Shown in pieces: positions 1-9,051 of a DNA stretch of 64,000 nucleotides (positions are counted from its first letter, which is position 1; every line of letters starts with the position of its first letter). The DNA lies in contig NZ_JAUSZF010000001.1 of the NCBI RefSeq assembly GCF_030817315.1, forward strand, positions 2,464,501 through 2,528,500. Direction: 5' to 3'. A model generated the notes under the pieces. The model searched no databases and was not told where the DNA came from. It saw nothing but the letters and a program-made list of their open reading frames with translations. The stretch comes from Sphingomonas faeni. Lineage in GTDB: Bacteria; Pseudomonadota; Alphaproteobacteria; Sphingomonadales; Sphingomonadaceae. The translations under genes were made by a program, and so were the position numbers.

Positions 1-386
1 GGCGCGGGGCCGGTCTCCAGCGTCTTCATCCGCGCGTCGTTAGAGCGGCGGTAATTGTCGAACGCATCCTGCAACAGGCGCGTACGGTTCTGGTTCTGCT
101 CGATCTGCTCCGTCAGCGACGTCATCTGCTGCTCCAGCGACGTGACGCGCTGGTTCACGTCGGCGAGCGCACTGGTCGCGGGCGAGCCAGGCCCAGGACC
201 CTGCTCGCTCTGCGGCGCGCGCACTTCGGGCTGGAGCATCTGGCCGGCACCACCCGGGAAGACCTTCCGCTGAACCGCGCGCATTTCGCTTTCGAGCTTG
301 CCGACGCGACCCTCGACATTTTGTGCCTGTACGGCAGCGGGCAGCAGCGCCGCGAGGCAGACGCCGACCAGAATTGACTTACGCAT
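1..386 (-). CDS. YbgF/CpoB-like Tol-Pal periplasmic protein (N-terminal part)
   Basis: The gene runs off the left edge, so only the first 128 residues are visible. It begins MRKSILVG and has a cleavable signal peptide ending near AVQAQ at about residue 22. Next come a short heptad-like stretch (VEGRVGKLESEMRAVQRKV), a Pro/Gly-rich linker, and a second coiled coil rich in Gln and Glu (residues about 80-115). Signal peptide plus N-terminal coiled coil is the pattern of YbgF/CpoB, the trimeric periplasmic partner of Tol-Pal; the C-terminal TPR repeats would lie outside the window. A purine-rich GGGGGG lies about 9 bases before the ATG. The family call is an inference from the N-terminus only. 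Confidence 0.6.
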   Translation of the reverse strand, partial: MRKSILVGVCLAALLPAAVQAQNVEGRVGKLESEMRAVQRKVFPGGAGQMLQPEVRAPQSEQGPGPGSPATSALADVNQRVTSLEQQMTSLTEQIEQNQNRTRLLQDAFDNYRRSNDARMKTLETGPA

Positions 387-482
387 GGGCCACACCCCCC
401 GGTGGATTGGTTAATCGTCCGGGTATACCTGCGCTACCCTTCCTGTCGCCAGCCTTAAGGCCCCGGCGAATATCTGCTCCAA

Positions 483-1448
483 TCACGGATTGGGCGTTGC
501 CGTGGCGGCGGACGGCGGGTTGGCGGCCGCGTCCAGGTTGGCGCGCTGCGTTTCGCTCATCCGAGGACGCTGCGTGCGCGGACGCATCGGGCGCGCGCGA
601 TCCGACGGGCGCGTCGAGGTGGTTTCGACGTCGGACGGCGTGTACTGGGGCTCGGGCGTGCCGGCGATCCGCGCGGCGATCGCCGGCGCACCGACGCGCA
701 CGTCCTTGATCGCACGCTCGCCGGTACCCAGCGCCGGCGCCGCGGAACCGTTGAGCGTCACCGCCAGCTTGTCCGCACGACCGATGTTGATCTTCGGGTC
801 CTTGGCATCCTTCGGCACGTCGAACTTCTCGCCGGGCTTCATCGTGCCGAGGTACAGCGTCTTGTTGTCGGCATCGTAGACCCGCATCCACACCTCGTCC
901 GAGGCGGTCAGCGTGACCTGTCCATCGGCAGGTGTAGCCGGCGCCGGCACCGGTTGCGCGGTCTGCGCGGCGGGGTTCGGCACGGTTTCGGCGATTGGCG
1001 TCGTGGTCGAGGAATTGCTCGAACCTCGGAACATGTCGGTCCCGTACCAGAGGCCGACCAGCACGAGCACCGCGATCGCCAGCCCCAGCGCGACGATCGC
1101 AATCCCGCGTGACGGCACGCGCGACGGATCGGTCATCTCGTACGGTTCGTACTCAGGCTTCTTGCTGCCCATTTTCGCGACGTCGCTACGGACGAGGTTT
1201 GCGATCTGTACCTCGTCGATGCCCATCGCGCGCGCATAGGCACGGCTGAACCCCACTGCGTAGGTCGAGGACGGCAGCGTGGAATAATCGGACGCCTCGA
1301 TCGCTTCGAGGTGGCGCAACGGTACACGGGTCCGCGTCCCGATGTCCGCGACGGTCAATCCCTGCGTCTCGCGCGCCTTGCGGAGAATGTCGCCAGCACG
1401 CTCTGGTTGAGCCGGTGCTGCGTTCTGGCCGGTTTCGACCTCGTCCAT
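483..1448 (-). CDS. RodZ-like membrane protein (HTH + TM + DUF4115)
   Basis: The 321-residue product has a Cro/C1-type helix-turn-helix near residues 20-80 (ILRKARETQGLTVADIG), one membrane helix near residues 114-135, and a periplasmic DUF4115-like region after it (about 175-250) with a Pro/Arg-rich tail. This is the architecture of RodZ, the MreB-associated cell-shape protein, and of the alphaproteobacterial RodZ-like proteins. The start at 1448 is chosen because GGAGATAAGA sits just upstream; an in-frame ATG at 1487 has no such site and would add 13 residues. The gene lies between the YbgF-like gene and ptsP, all on the minus strand. Confidence 0.75.
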   Translation of the reverse strand: MDEVETGQNAAPAQPERAGDILRKARETQGLTVADIGTRTRVPLRHLEAIEASDYSTLPSSTYAVGFSRAYARAMGIDEVQIANLVRSDVAKMGSKKPEYEPYEMTDPSRVPSRGIAIVALGLAIAVLVLVGLWYGTDMFRGSSNSSTTTPIAETVPNPAAQTAQPVPAPATPADGQVTLTASDEVWMRVYDADNKTLYLGTMKPGEKFDVPKDAKDPKINIGRADKLAVTLNGSAAPALGTGERAIKDVRVGAPAIAARIAGTPEPQYTPSDVETTSTRPSDRARPMRPRTQRPRMSETQRANLDAAANPPSAATATPNP

Positions 1449-1556
1449 TCTTATCTCCGAACGCGGGCGCGTAGCGTTGCCCGCCATGTCACCCGTCTTT
1501 CAGAGGCCCCCAGCCGTGTCAACGCACCGCGCGCCTTAACCGCAGCTTTCCGCGGA

Positions 1557-3830
1557 TCAGACGATTTCGACGCCGTTTTCGGTCGCCCAGGCGGTCAGCG
1601 CACCGCGCATGTCGCGCGGCGGATCGGCCAGCAGCCCTGCCATGTATTTGGTGAGCGCCGCGCGATCGAGCGAACGCGTCATCGCCTTGATCGGACCGAC
1701 GGCCGCAGGAGTGATCGACAACCTATCGATCCCAAGCCCGATCAGCGCCATCGCCTCCAGCGGACGCCCGCCCATCTCGCCGCACACCGCCAGGTCGACG
1801 CCCGCTGCGCGGACCGGTGCGACCAGCCGCGCGATGAAGCGGAGGATCGACGGGCTGAGCCAGTCGTAACGCTCGGCAAGCTTCGGGTTGGCGCGATCGG
1901 CGGCGAACAGGAACTGCGTGAGGTCGTTGGTACCGATCGACAGGAACTCGATCCTCGGCAACAGGATGTCGAGCATCTCGGCGAGCGCCGGCACCTCCAG
2001 CATCGCACCATAGCGGATCGCCAGCGGCATTTTCCGCCCGCGTCCCTCTAGCCAGGTCCGCTGCGCCTCGAACAGCGCCCGCGCCTCGTCGAACTCCCAT
2101 GGCTCGCTGACCATCGGGAACATCACGTTGAGCGTGCGGCCCGCAGCCGCCTCCAGCAACGCCCGCGCCTGCACCTTCATCAACCCGTCTCGCTCCAGGC
2201 CGAGGCGCAGCGCACGCCAGCCCATCGCCGGGTTCTCCTCGTCAGAATCTTCCTTGTTGAGATACGGCAGCGCCTTGTCACCACCGATATCGACGGTGCG
2301 GAAAATCACCGGGCGATCGCCTGCGGCATCGAGCACTTCGCGGTAAAGCCGCTGCTGGCGCTCGCGCTGCGGCAGCGTGGCGGAGACGAGGAACTGGAAC
2401 TCGGTGCGGAACAGGCCGATGCCGTCGGCACCGGTAACGTCGAGTGCGGCGACGTCGTCGCGGAGGCCCGCGTTGACCATCAACGTCAGCCGGTGGCCGT
2501 CCTTGGTGATCGGCGGCACGTCGCGCAAAGCCGCGAACGCAGCCTTGCGCTTCTGCCGCATCGCGAGCCGCGCATCGAACGCCTCCTCCATCGCCGCGGA
2601 GGGTCGTGCGAAGACGTTGCTCTCGGCGCTGTCGAGCAACAGCATGTCGCCCTCCGCCACGAGGCGGCGGATGTCGCGCACCCGACCGAGAACCGGTACG
2701 CCCATCGCCCGCGCGACGATCGTGACGTGCGCGGTCAGCGACCCTTCTTCCAGGATCACGCCCTTCAGACGCCGCTTGTCGTATTCGAGCAGTTCGGCGG
2801 GGCCAAGGTTGCGCGCAATGAGAATGGTGTCCTGGCGCAAGCCCATCTGCGCGGCGGTGCCCATCTGCCCGGAGACGATGCGGAGCAGCCGGTTCGACAG
2901 GTCCTCCAGATCGTGCATCCGGTCGGCGAGCAACGGATCGTCGATCTGGCGCATGCGCTGGCGAGTGCGTTGCTGGACGCGCTCGATCGCCGCCTCGGCG
3001 GTGAGGCCGGAGTCGATCGCCTCGTTGATGCGCCGCGCCCAGCCCTCGTCGTACGCGAACATCTTGTAGGTCTGGAGCACTTCGACATGCTCGCCGCCGA
3101 CGCCGAACTCGGCCTCGCGCGTCATCCGGTCGATGCCTTCGCGCATCTTGTCGAACGCCGCGTAGACGCGGTGACGCTCGGCGTCGGTGTCCTCGGCGAC
3201 GGTGTGCTCGATGGTGATCCGCGGCTGGTGATAGACCGCGAAGCCCGCGCCCATGCCGTCGACCAGCTTTTGCCCGGGGATGCGCATCGCCGCGGTCGAC
3301 TGCGGGCGATCCGCGCCGCCGCCGGTGGTGTCGATGAGCCCCGCATTGGCGATCAGTTCGGACAGCACCATCGCGACGGTCTGCAACGCCTCGATCTCGA
3401 CGTCCGCATATTTGCGACGATCGGTGTGCTGGACGGCCAGGACCCCCACGGACCGCTCGCGGCGGATGATCGGCACGCCCGCGAAACTGTGGAAACGGTC
3501 CTCGCCGGTCTCGGGCTTGTAGGCGAAATCGGGGTGGCTGGCGGCTTCGTCGAGGTTGAGCACCTCGACGTCCTCGGCGATCGTGCCGACAAGCCCCTCG
3601 CCCAGCGCAAGCTTGGTGACGTGGACCGCCGCCTGGTCGAGGCCGCGGGTGGCGAACAGTTCGAGCACGCCTTCGCGCAACAGGTAGATCGAACAGACCT
3701 CGCTGTCGATCGCGGTGGCGATAATGCCGACTACGGCGTTCAGCTTGGCTTGCGCGGACGTGCGCGACGCCATCACGTCGTGAAGGCTGGTGAGAATTTC
3801 GCGGGCGGAGGCGGCGGCCGAAAGGGGCAT
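1557..3830 (-). CDS. ptsP: phosphoenolpyruvate-protein phosphotransferase PtsP (EI-Ntr)
   Basis: The 757-residue protein has an N-terminal GAF domain (about 20-160) followed by a complete enzyme I of the phosphotransferase system. The phospho-histidine is His368 in TAHVTIVARAMGVPVLG, and the PEP-binding TIM barrel follows with GIGLFRTEFQFL and the conserved AVCGEMGG cysteine motif. GAF plus EI is the nitrogen-related PTS enzyme, which passes phosphate from PEP to NPr and EIIA-Ntr as a regulatory relay rather than for sugar uptake. The length is normal for the family. The 5' side (3831-4073) holds a palindromic repeat and no other gene. Confidence 0.93.
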   Translation of the reverse strand: MPLSAAASAREILTSLHDVMASRTSAQAKLNAVVGIIATAIDSEVCSIYLLREGVLELFATRGLDQAAVHVTKLALGEGLVGTIAEDVEVLNLDEAASHPDFAYKPETGEDRFHSFAGVPIIRRERSVGVLAVQHTDRRKYADVEIEALQTVAMVLSELIANAGLIDTTGGGADRPQSTAAMRIPGQKLVDGMGAGFAVYHQPRITIEHTVAEDTDAERHRVYAAFDKMREGIDRMTREAEFGVGGEHVEVLQTYKMFAYDEGWARRINEAIDSGLTAEAAIERVQQRTRQRMRQIDDPLLADRMHDLEDLSNRLLRIVSGQMGTAAQMGLRQDTILIARNLGPAELLEYDKRRLKGVILEEGSLTAHVTIVARAMGVPVLGRVRDIRRLVAEGDMLLLDSAESNVFARPSAAMEEAFDARLAMRQKRKAAFAALRDVPPITKDGHRLTLMVNAGLRDDVAALDVTGADGIGLFRTEFQFLVSATLPQRERQQRLYREVLDAAGDRPVIFRTVDIGGDKALPYLNKEDSDEENPAMGWRALRLGLERDGLMKVQARALLEAAAGRTLNVMFPMVSEPWEFDEARALFEAQRTWLEGRGRKMPLAIRYGAMLEVPALAEMLDILLPRIEFLSIGTNDLTQFLFAADRANPKLAERYDWLSPSILRFIARLVAPVRAAGVDLAVCGEMGGRPLEAMALIGLGIDRLSITPAAVGPIKAMTRSLDRAALTKYMAGLLADPPRDMRGALTAWATENGVEIV

Positions 3831-3957
3831 TCGCGTTGGCTATCAGATGAAGCGCTTGGGTGCCACGCAACAAAAGCAGTGTCGGGGCGAAGTTCGATCG
3901 ATCTGTTGGCGGGGATTCTTACAAGCGAGGATCGATAGCGTCGAACACTCCCTCGCT

Positions 3958-4071
3958 TCCCCCCTCCCTGTAAGGGAAGGGTCGGGGGTGGGTCGGCCCG
4001 CTTGAGCCACCACGGTCTGGACATGCGGAAGCCGACCCACCCCCTGCCCCTCCCTTCCAGGGAGGGGGAAG
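3958..4071. repeat. palindromic repeat family A, copy 1
   Basis: An imperfect inverted repeat of about 110 bases. Both ends are themselves small palindromes (CCCTCCCTGTAAGGGAAGG and CCCTTCCAGGGAGGGG), and the inner arms GGGGGTGGGT and ACCCACCCCC face each other around a centre containing GCTTGAGCCAC and GGAAGCCG. The right end stops 2-3 bases from the ruvB stop codon. Related copies lie at 14861, 45167 and 60756. Confidence 0.85.
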
Positions 4072-4073
4072 AA

Positions 4074-5099
4074 TCAGGCGTCGAACAGGCCGTCCTGGCT
4101 GCCGGTCGGTGGGTTCAGGCCTAGGTGCTTCCACCCCCCCGCGTTCAGAAACCGCCCCCGCGCCGTTCTCGCGATCAGGCCACGCTGGATCAGATACGGC
4201 TCAATCACCTCCTCGATCGTATCGCGCGGCTCGCTCAACCCCGCCGCCAGCGTCTCCACCCCCACAGGCCCCCCGCGATAAATATCCGCGATCATCATCA
4301 GATACCGCCGATCCATCGCGTCGAGCCCAAGCGAATCGACCTCCAGCCGGTTCAGCGCCGCATCGGCCGCCCGCGCATCGACCGTGTCATGCCCCGCCAC
4401 ATTGGCGAAATCGCGCACCCGTCGCAGCAATCGCCCAGCAATACGTGGCGTCCCCCGAGCGCGCCGGGCGATCTCCATCGCCCCATCCTTCGCGATCCCC
4501 AACCCGAGCAGCCCCGCCGCGCGCGTGACCACCCGCTCCAGCTCCTCGACCGTGTAGAATTGCAATCGCACCGGAATCCCGAACCGATCCCGCAGCGGCG
4601 TCGTCAGCAACCCCTGCCGCGTCGTCGCGCCGATCAGCGTGAACCGCGGCAAATCGATCCGCACCGAGCGCGCGGACGGCCCCTCGCCGATCATCAGGTC
4701 CAGCGCACGGTCCTCCATCGCCGGATACAGCACCTCCTCGACCGCCGGCTGCAACCGGTGGATCTCGTCGATGAACAGCACGTCGCCATCCTCGAGATTG
4801 GTGAGCAACGCCGCGAGATCCCCCGACTTCGCGATCACCGGCCCCGACGTGGCGCGAAACCCCACCCCCATCTCCCGCGCGACGATCTGCGCGAGCGTCG
4901 TCTTGCCCAGCCCCGGCGGCCCGAAGAACAGCACGTGATCCAGCGCATCGCCGCGCGATTTCGCCGCCTGGATGAAAATCCGCAAATTCTCGCGCGCGGC
5001 CTTCTGCCCGACGAATTCGTCGAGCGTCTTCGGGCGCAGCGCTGCGTCGACGTCTTCGGGACGCTTGGCGGCGGTCAGGATGCGGTCTGTATCGGTCAC
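4074..5099 (-). CDS. ruvB: Holliday junction branch migration ATPase RuvB
   Basis: The 341-residue protein is full length. It shows the Walker A motif [12 protein letters not shown] near residue 60, Walker [21 protein letters not shown], sensor motif [18 protein letters not shown] and the C-terminal winged-helix domain with [17 protein letters not shown]. RuvB is the hexameric AAA+ motor that drives branch migration on RuvA-bound Holliday junctions. It would normally follow ruvA directly; here a dehydrogenase gene on the other strand lies between them (5153-6061). Repeat A copy 1 abuts its stop codon and may shape the mRNA 3' end. Confidence 0.97.
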   Translation of the reverse strand: MTDTDRILTAAKRPEDVDAALRPKTLDEFVGQKAARENLRIFIQAAKSRGDALDHVLFFGPPGLGKTTLAQIVAREMGVGFRATSGPVIAKSGDLAALLTNLEDGDVLFIDEIHRLQPAVEEVLYPAMEDRALDLMIGEGPSARSVRIDLPRFTLIGATTRQGLLTTPLRDRFGIPVRLQFYTVEELERVVTRAAGLLGLGIAKDGAMEIARRARGTPRIAGRLLRRVRDFANVAGHDTVDARAADAALNRLEVDSLGLDAMDRRYLMMIADIYRGGPVGVETLAAGLSEPRDTIEEVIEPYLIQRGLIARTARGRFLNAGGWKHLGLNPPTGSQDGLFDA

Positions 5100-5152
5100 A
5101 CCCTGCGTTAGCGCGCTCGCGGCGAAGGGGGCAAGGCGGCTATGGGTGCGGG

Positions 5153-6061
5153 ATGACGAACGACACCGCGCAGCCCGACCTGTATCTGCTCTCCGGAGTT
5201 TCGCCCGCGCTGGAGGCCGCGCTCGCCGAGCGCTTCACGCTACACCGCCAGAATCCGCCGGCGACGACGCGCGCGATCGTCGGCGGCGGGAGCAGCGTGG
5301 TCGACACGGCGTTGCTCGATCGCCTCCCCGCGCTGGAGATCGTCGCGATCCACGGCGTCGGTTACGACGGCATCGACCTCGCCGCGACCAGGGCGCGCGG
5401 CATCGCGGTCACCACCACACCCGACGTGCTGACCGACGACGTCGCGGACCTCGCGCTCGGGCTGATGCTGGCGGTGCAGCGGCGGATCGTCGCCAACGAC
5501 CGCGCGGTACGCGATGGCGGCTGGCAGGTCGACCTCGCGCGCCGGGCAAGCGGGCGGCGGATCGGCATCTTCGGGCTTGGCCGGATCGGCAAGGCCATCG
5601 CCAGGCGCGCCGCGCCCTTCGCGAGCGAACTCCATTATACGGCACGCTCCGCCAAGCCCGATTTCGCGGGCGTGTTCCATGCCGACATCGCGTCCCTCGC
5701 GGCGGCGTGCGACGTACTGATCATCGCCGCCCCCGGCGGCGACGCAACGCATCATATCGTCGATGCCGGCGTTCTCGCAGCGCTCGGCAAGGACGGCATC
5801 CTCGTCAACATCGCTCGCGGCAGCCTGGTTGACGAACCGGCGCTGGTAACGGCACTCCAGGCCGGGACGATCGCAGGCGTGGGACTCGACGTGTTCGCCG
5901 ACGAACCGTCCGTCCCCGAAACGCTCAAGACGATGGATCAGGTCGTCCTGTCACCACACCAAGGCAGCGCGACCGTCGACGGGCGGGCGGCGATGGCGGC
6001 ACTGGTCGTTGCCAATCTGGACGCGCATTTTGCCAGACGACCGCTGCCGACTGCACTCTGA
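5153..6061 (+). CDS. D-isomer-specific 2-hydroxyacid dehydrogenase
   Basis: The 302-residue protein fits the NAD(P)-dependent D-2-hydroxyacid dehydrogenase family, in the branch of glyoxylate/hydroxypyruvate reductases. Visible features are the dinucleotide-binding motif [15 protein letters not shown], the catalytic Arg in [10 protein letters not shown], the acidic residue in [10 protein letters not shown] and the catalytic His in [11 protein letters not shown]. It most likely reduces a short 2-keto acid such as hydroxypyruvate or glyoxylate; the substrate cannot be told from sequence. It sits alone on the plus strand between ruvB and ruvA, with only about 50 bases to the divergent ruvB start, so the two share a short promoter region. 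Confidence 0.88.
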   Translation: MTNDTAQPDLYLLSGVSPALEAALAERFTLHRQNPPATTRAIVGGGSSVVDTALLDRLPALEIVAIHGVGYDGIDLAATRARGIAVTTTPDVLTDDVADLALGLMLAVQRRIVANDRAVRDGGWQVDLARRASGRRIGIFGLGRIGKAIARRAAPFASELHYTARSAKPDFAGVFHADIASLAAACDVLIIAAPGGDATHHIVDAGVLAALGKDGILVNIARGSLVDEPALVTALQAGTIAGVGLDVFADEPSVPETLKTMDQVVLSPHQGSATVDGRAAMAALVVANLDAHFARRPLPTAL

Positions 6062-6097
6062 AACAGGGACTTTGAGAAACCAAGCGCCCCCCTTTTC

Positions 6098-6168
6098 CGT
6101 TCGCCCTGAGCGAAGTCGAAGGGTGTGCCCCAAGTGAAGGTGCTTCGACTTCGCTCAGCACGAACGGA
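6098..6168. repeat. inverted repeat with CTTCGACTTCGCTCAG arms (family F)
   Basis: The left arm CCGTTCGCCCTGAGCGAAGTCGAAG is answered about 20 bases later by CTTCGACTTCGCTCAGCACGAACGG, giving an imperfect dyad of about 70 bases. It lies between the convergent 3' ends of the dehydrogenase and ruvA, and could fold as a strong hairpin in either transcript. This is the only copy I see in the window. Confidence 0.85.
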
Positions 6169-6216
6169 GGATGGGAACGAGCGAAGGCTTAAGAACGAAC
6201 CGAGCCGGTCCGAACC

Positions 6217-6816
6217 CTAAGACTTGGAAGCCTTCCGCAACGCCAACCGCACCAGCGCATCGAGCGAGGCCCCCGCCCCCAGTTCCTCGTCCGCCGCAGC
6301 CACCGCCACGCTCGCCTCGTTCGGCCGGAACCCCAAATTGAGCAACGCCGACACCGCATCCGCGGACGCCCCCGGCGCGGCGTTGACCACCGCCGGCCCG
6401 AGCCCGAGCGCAATACCGCCGACCTTGTCCTTCAACTCCATCACGATCCGCTGGGCGAGCTTTGGCCCCACCCCGTTCGCGCGCGCGACCATCGCCTTGT
6501 CGCCACTCGCGATCGCGCGTGACAGATCGACCGGCTCCAACGCCGACAGGATCGCCAGCGCAACCCGCGCGCCGACCCCCTGCACGCCCGTCAACAACCG
6601 GAACCAGTCGCGCTCGTCCGCGCTGGAAAACCCCACCAGTCGCTGGAAATCCTCGCCGACCAGCAATTCGGTAAAGACGGTACACGCCTCGCCGACCGGC
6701 CCCAGCGCGGACAAGGTGCGCGCCGACGCGCCGACAAGGTAGCCGACGCCGCCGACGTCGATCACGGCATGGTCGATGCCGGTCGAGTCCAGCCGTCCTT
6801 TGAGATGCACGATCAT
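6217..6816 (-). CDS. ruvA: Holliday junction DNA-binding protein RuvA
   Basis: The 199-residue protein starts [28 protein letters not shown], the N-terminal OB-fold of RuvA. Tandem helix-hairpin-helix motifs follow ([20 protein letters not shown], and [19 protein letters not shown] near residue 110), then a flexible linker and the small C-terminal domain that contacts RuvB (residues about 150-199). RuvA holds the four-way junction open for RuvB. The length is normal. The neighbours interrupt the usual ruvC-ruvA-ruvB order: an AraC-type regulator lies upstream and a plus-strand dehydrogenase downstream. Confidence 0.96.
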   Translation of the reverse strand: MIVHLKGRLDSTGIDHAVIDVGGVGYLVGASARTLSALGPVGEACTVFTELLVGEDFQRLVGFSSADERDWFRLLTGVQGVGARVALAILSALEPVDLSRAIASGDKAMVARANGVGPKLAQRIVMELKDKVGGIALGLGPAVVNAAPGASADAVSALLNLGFRPNEASVAVAAADEELGAGASLDALVRLALRKASKS

Positions 6817-6906
6817 TGGGTCACGCGGTAGAACATCGGCACCGCGGCGTCATCCCGTCAAAGCACGCTGGCGCTCGACGTCGACGATCCGCTCGCCGGA
6901 AGCCCG

Positions 6907-7896
6907 TCAGGCGGTTGGCTGCGGACGATCCCACTCGCCAGTCGGACGATTCAGGACGATCGCAGCGGCCTTCGCGGCCTCGTGCAGCGCCTGGGTGGGC
7001 GCACCGATCACCATCGCGCGGGCACGCAGGCTGGCCCTCAGGAACACCGTGTCGGACGCGATGAAGCGACGCGGGGTCGTGCCCAGGAACGTCCCGGCAT
7101 CGCGCAGGAAGTGCGAGGCGTCGAAATAGCTGCTGTCGATCTTCGAATAGTCCGCCATGCCGTCCGTCCGGATCAGGCTGATGAACGATCGCAGGAACCG
7201 CGCGCGTCTGAGCAACAGCTTTGGCGGCATGCCGAAATGGCGCGTCGCCATGCGTCGCAGTTCATGCGTCGGGATGTCGAGGCGGTCGGCGACGTCCTTC
7301 ATCTCGATCACGCCGTCGGTGACGCTCAGCGCCGTGAACGCGCGGATCAGGTCGTCCCGCGGATGCGGCCGGTTGAACAACGATCCGAAAACCTCGTCGA
7401 GCAACGGCTTGATGAGCGCGTCGCTGTCGAGCGCGTCGAGCCCTTCGATCAGCCGTGCGGACAGTTCCGTCCCCAGCGCGGATCCGAGCGACACGACGCG
7501 GTTGTGGAATTCGCCCGCCGACCGCGTGGTGAGCCGCGACCAGCCGAGCGCGCTGAGGCCGATGCCGACCGCGATCCCGCCATGCGTCTCGGTCCGAAAG
7601 GCGCGGCTGGTCGGCCCGTAGAAGCTCGCGCGGTCGAGCGGCCCGAACCGGTGGTTGCCGATCGACACCGTCAGCGGTCCGGCGTCGACCAGCACGGAGA
7701 TCATCGCCGGGGCAGGCAGGTACCAGTTGAGCATCGGCGCGCGGATGCTCGACGCGTAGATCGCATATCCCGTCAAATAGTCCGACAGGGCTGGATCGGG
7801 CAGGTCGTATCGCATCGCCATGCCAGCGGGCATCGCGAACGCCGTGGGCGGAACATTGATGCTGTTCGTACCGCCCCGAACGTGTTCGACAAGCAT
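6907..7896 (-). CDS. AraC-family transcriptional regulator
   Basis: The protein is up to 329 residues. The C-terminal third carries two helix-turn-helix motifs of the AraC/XylS type (MKDVADRLDIPTHELRRMATRHFG, then SYFDASHFLRDAGTFLGTTPRRF), so it binds DNA. The N-terminal 200 residues resemble the sensing half of such regulators (LNWYLPAPAMISVLVDAGP) but give no clue to the ligand. The start is uncertain: ATG at 7896 gives the longest form, and a start at MPAGMAMRYDL would be 22 residues shorter. It lies between ruvC and ruvA on the same strand and has no evident link to recombination, so it looks like a later insertion. Confidence 0.8.
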   Translation of the reverse strand: MLVEHVRGGTNSINVPPTAFAMPAGMAMRYDLPDPALSDYLTGYAIYASSIRAPMLNWYLPAPAMISVLVDAGPLTVSIGNHRFGPLDRASFYGPTSRAFRTETHGGIAVGIGLSALGWSRLTTRSAGEFHNRVVSLGSALGTELSARLIEGLDALDSDALIKPLLDEVFGSLFNRPHPRDDLIRAFTALSVTDGVIEMKDVADRLDIPTHELRRMATRHFGMPPKLLLRRARFLRSFISLIRTDGMADYSKIDSSYFDASHFLRDAGTFLGTTPRRFIASDTVFLRASLRARAMVIGAPTQALHEAAKAAAIVLNRPTGEWDRPQPTA

Positions 7897-8130
7897 ATGC
7901 CGCCCTTAATCCAAATTATAAATTCATGAGCGCCGCTGCCACAGCGCTAGAGGCTTGGCTATTAAAACTTGATTGATGTGAAATTATACGGGCCGCCCAT
8001 CGATTCAGTTCAAAATGAACCGGATTTGTCCGAGCGAATACGACGTCGGCGCGAAGGTCGCTCGCCGAAGATGGCAGTTTGGTCGATAGCCGGGTCTGGA
8101 ACGTGTTTTTCGGCGCCCTGATCGAAAAGA
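7897..8130. other. intergenic region, relatively AT-rich, no gene seen
   Basis: The first 120 bases (7900-8020) are much richer in A and T than the rest of the window (AAATTATAAATTCATG, ATTAAAACTTGATTGATG). They lie upstream of the AraC-type gene, so they probably hold its promoter. At 8117-8135 a small perfect hairpin (CCTGATC, loop GAAAA, GATCAGG) overlaps the ruvC stop. No T-run follows on the ruvC strand, so it is not a classical terminator. Confidence 0.5.
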
Positions 8131-8637
8131 TCAGGCTCCGATACCGCTGCGACGCGCCAGGGCGGCGGCACTCGCAACGTGGTGAGCATGGGTGATCGCG
8201 ACGGCCAACGCATCGGCGGCATCGGGGCCGGCCAGCTTCGCGCCCGGCAGCAGGACCGCCATCATCGCCTGGATCTGTTTCTTGTCCGCGCCACCCGTGC
8301 CGACCACGCCCTTCTTGACGGTCGAGGGGTGGTATTCGCCGATATGCAACCCCGCCCCCGCCGCGGCGAGCAACACGACGCCGCGCGCCTGGCCTAGCTT
8401 CAACGTCGACTGCGCATTGGTGTTGCCCAGCACCTCCTCGACCGCAGCGCCGTCCGGACGCTCGGTGCGGATGACATCGATCAGCGCGTTATACAGCGCG
8501 GTCAGGCGACGGGGCAGCGCCATGGACGGATCGGTCTTGATCTGGCCGTTTGCGATATGGCTCAGGCGGTTGCCGTCCGCGCGGATGACGCCCCAGCCGG
8601 TCGTGCCGAGGCCGGGATCGAGACCAAGAATAATCAC
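8131..8637 (-). CDS. ruvC: crossover junction endodeoxyribonuclease RuvC
   Basis: The 168-residue protein starts at a GTG ([17 protein letters not shown] follows). The acidic active-site set of this RNase H-fold nuclease is present: Asp7 in GLDPG, Glu in [11 protein letters not shown], and the C-terminal Asp pair in [16 protein letters not shown]. RuvC cuts the Holliday junctions processed by RuvAB. The GTG start is supported by GGAGGGGAGGCA directly before it; a longer frame reading upstream through the repeat has no family homology. That ribosome-binding site lies in one arm of a repeat-B hairpin (8642-8663), which could affect translation. Order on the minus strand is DUF1003, yebC, ruvC. 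Confidence 0.95.
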   Translation of the reverse strand: MIILGLDPGLGTTGWGVIRADGNRLSHIANGQIKTDPSMALPRRLTALYNALIDVIRTERPDGAAVEEVLGNTNAQSTLKLGQARGVVLLAAAGAGLHIGEYHPSTVKKGVVGTGGADKKQIQAMMAVLLPGAKLAGPDAADALAVAITHAHHVASAAALARRSGIGA

Positions 8638-8639
8638 TG

Positions 8640-8818
8640 CCTCCCCTCCCGCGAGCGGGAGGGGACCGAGGGGTGGGCGCCCGGCCAACCAGAGGCGCAA
8701 CGCTGCTTATCGGAAGCGGATCGCCGGCAGCCGCGAACGGATCGCACCCAGCCGTCAGCGGATCGCTGGAGGTGAGCGCGTGCCCACCCCCGGCCCCTCC
8801 CGCTTGCGGGAGGGGAGA
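8640..8818. repeat. palindromic repeat family B, copy 1
   Basis: The element is flanked by CCCCTCCCGCGAGCGGGAGGGG on the left and CCCCTCCCGCTTGCGGGAGGGG on the right, each a near-perfect hairpin. GGGTGGGCGC and GCGTGCCCACCC inside face each other. The middle carries three spaced CGGATCGC-type words. It lies inside the first unit of the tandem duplication, between ruvC and yebC. Confidence 0.85.
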
Positions 8819-8869
8819 AGATCAACCCAACGACTCCATGATCTCGTCCGAGACCAAGAATAATCACTG

Positions 8870-9049
8870 CATCCCCTCCCGCATGCGGGAGGGGACCGAG
8901 GGGTGGGCGCCCGGCCAATCAGAGGCGCAACGCTGCTTATCGGAAGCGGATCGCCGGCAGCCGCGAGCGGATCGCCCCCAGCCTTCAGCGGATCGCTGGG
9001 GGTGAGCGCGTGCCCACCCCCGGCCCCTCCCGCTTGCGGGAGGGGAGAG
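8870..9049. repeat. palindromic repeat family B, copy 2
   Basis: This is the second copy of the element at 8640-8818, produced by the tandem duplication. Its left hairpin is an uninterrupted palindrome (CCCCTCCCGCA/TGCGGGAGGGG). The right end stops a few bases before the yebC stop codon, as the family A repeats do at their genes. Confidence 0.85.
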
Positions 9050-9051
9050 GA

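Noticed and set aside
8117..8135. Hairpin over the ruvC stop as a terminator.
   Set aside because: The stem is perfect, but on the ruvC strand it is followed by GCGCCG before any run of one base, so it lacks the T-run needed.
8634..8918. Open frame on the minus strand across the duplication junction, 94 residues.
   Set aside because: It joins the ruvC head to an out-of-frame yebC tail and the palindrome; it has no family likeness and looks like a by-product of the duplication.
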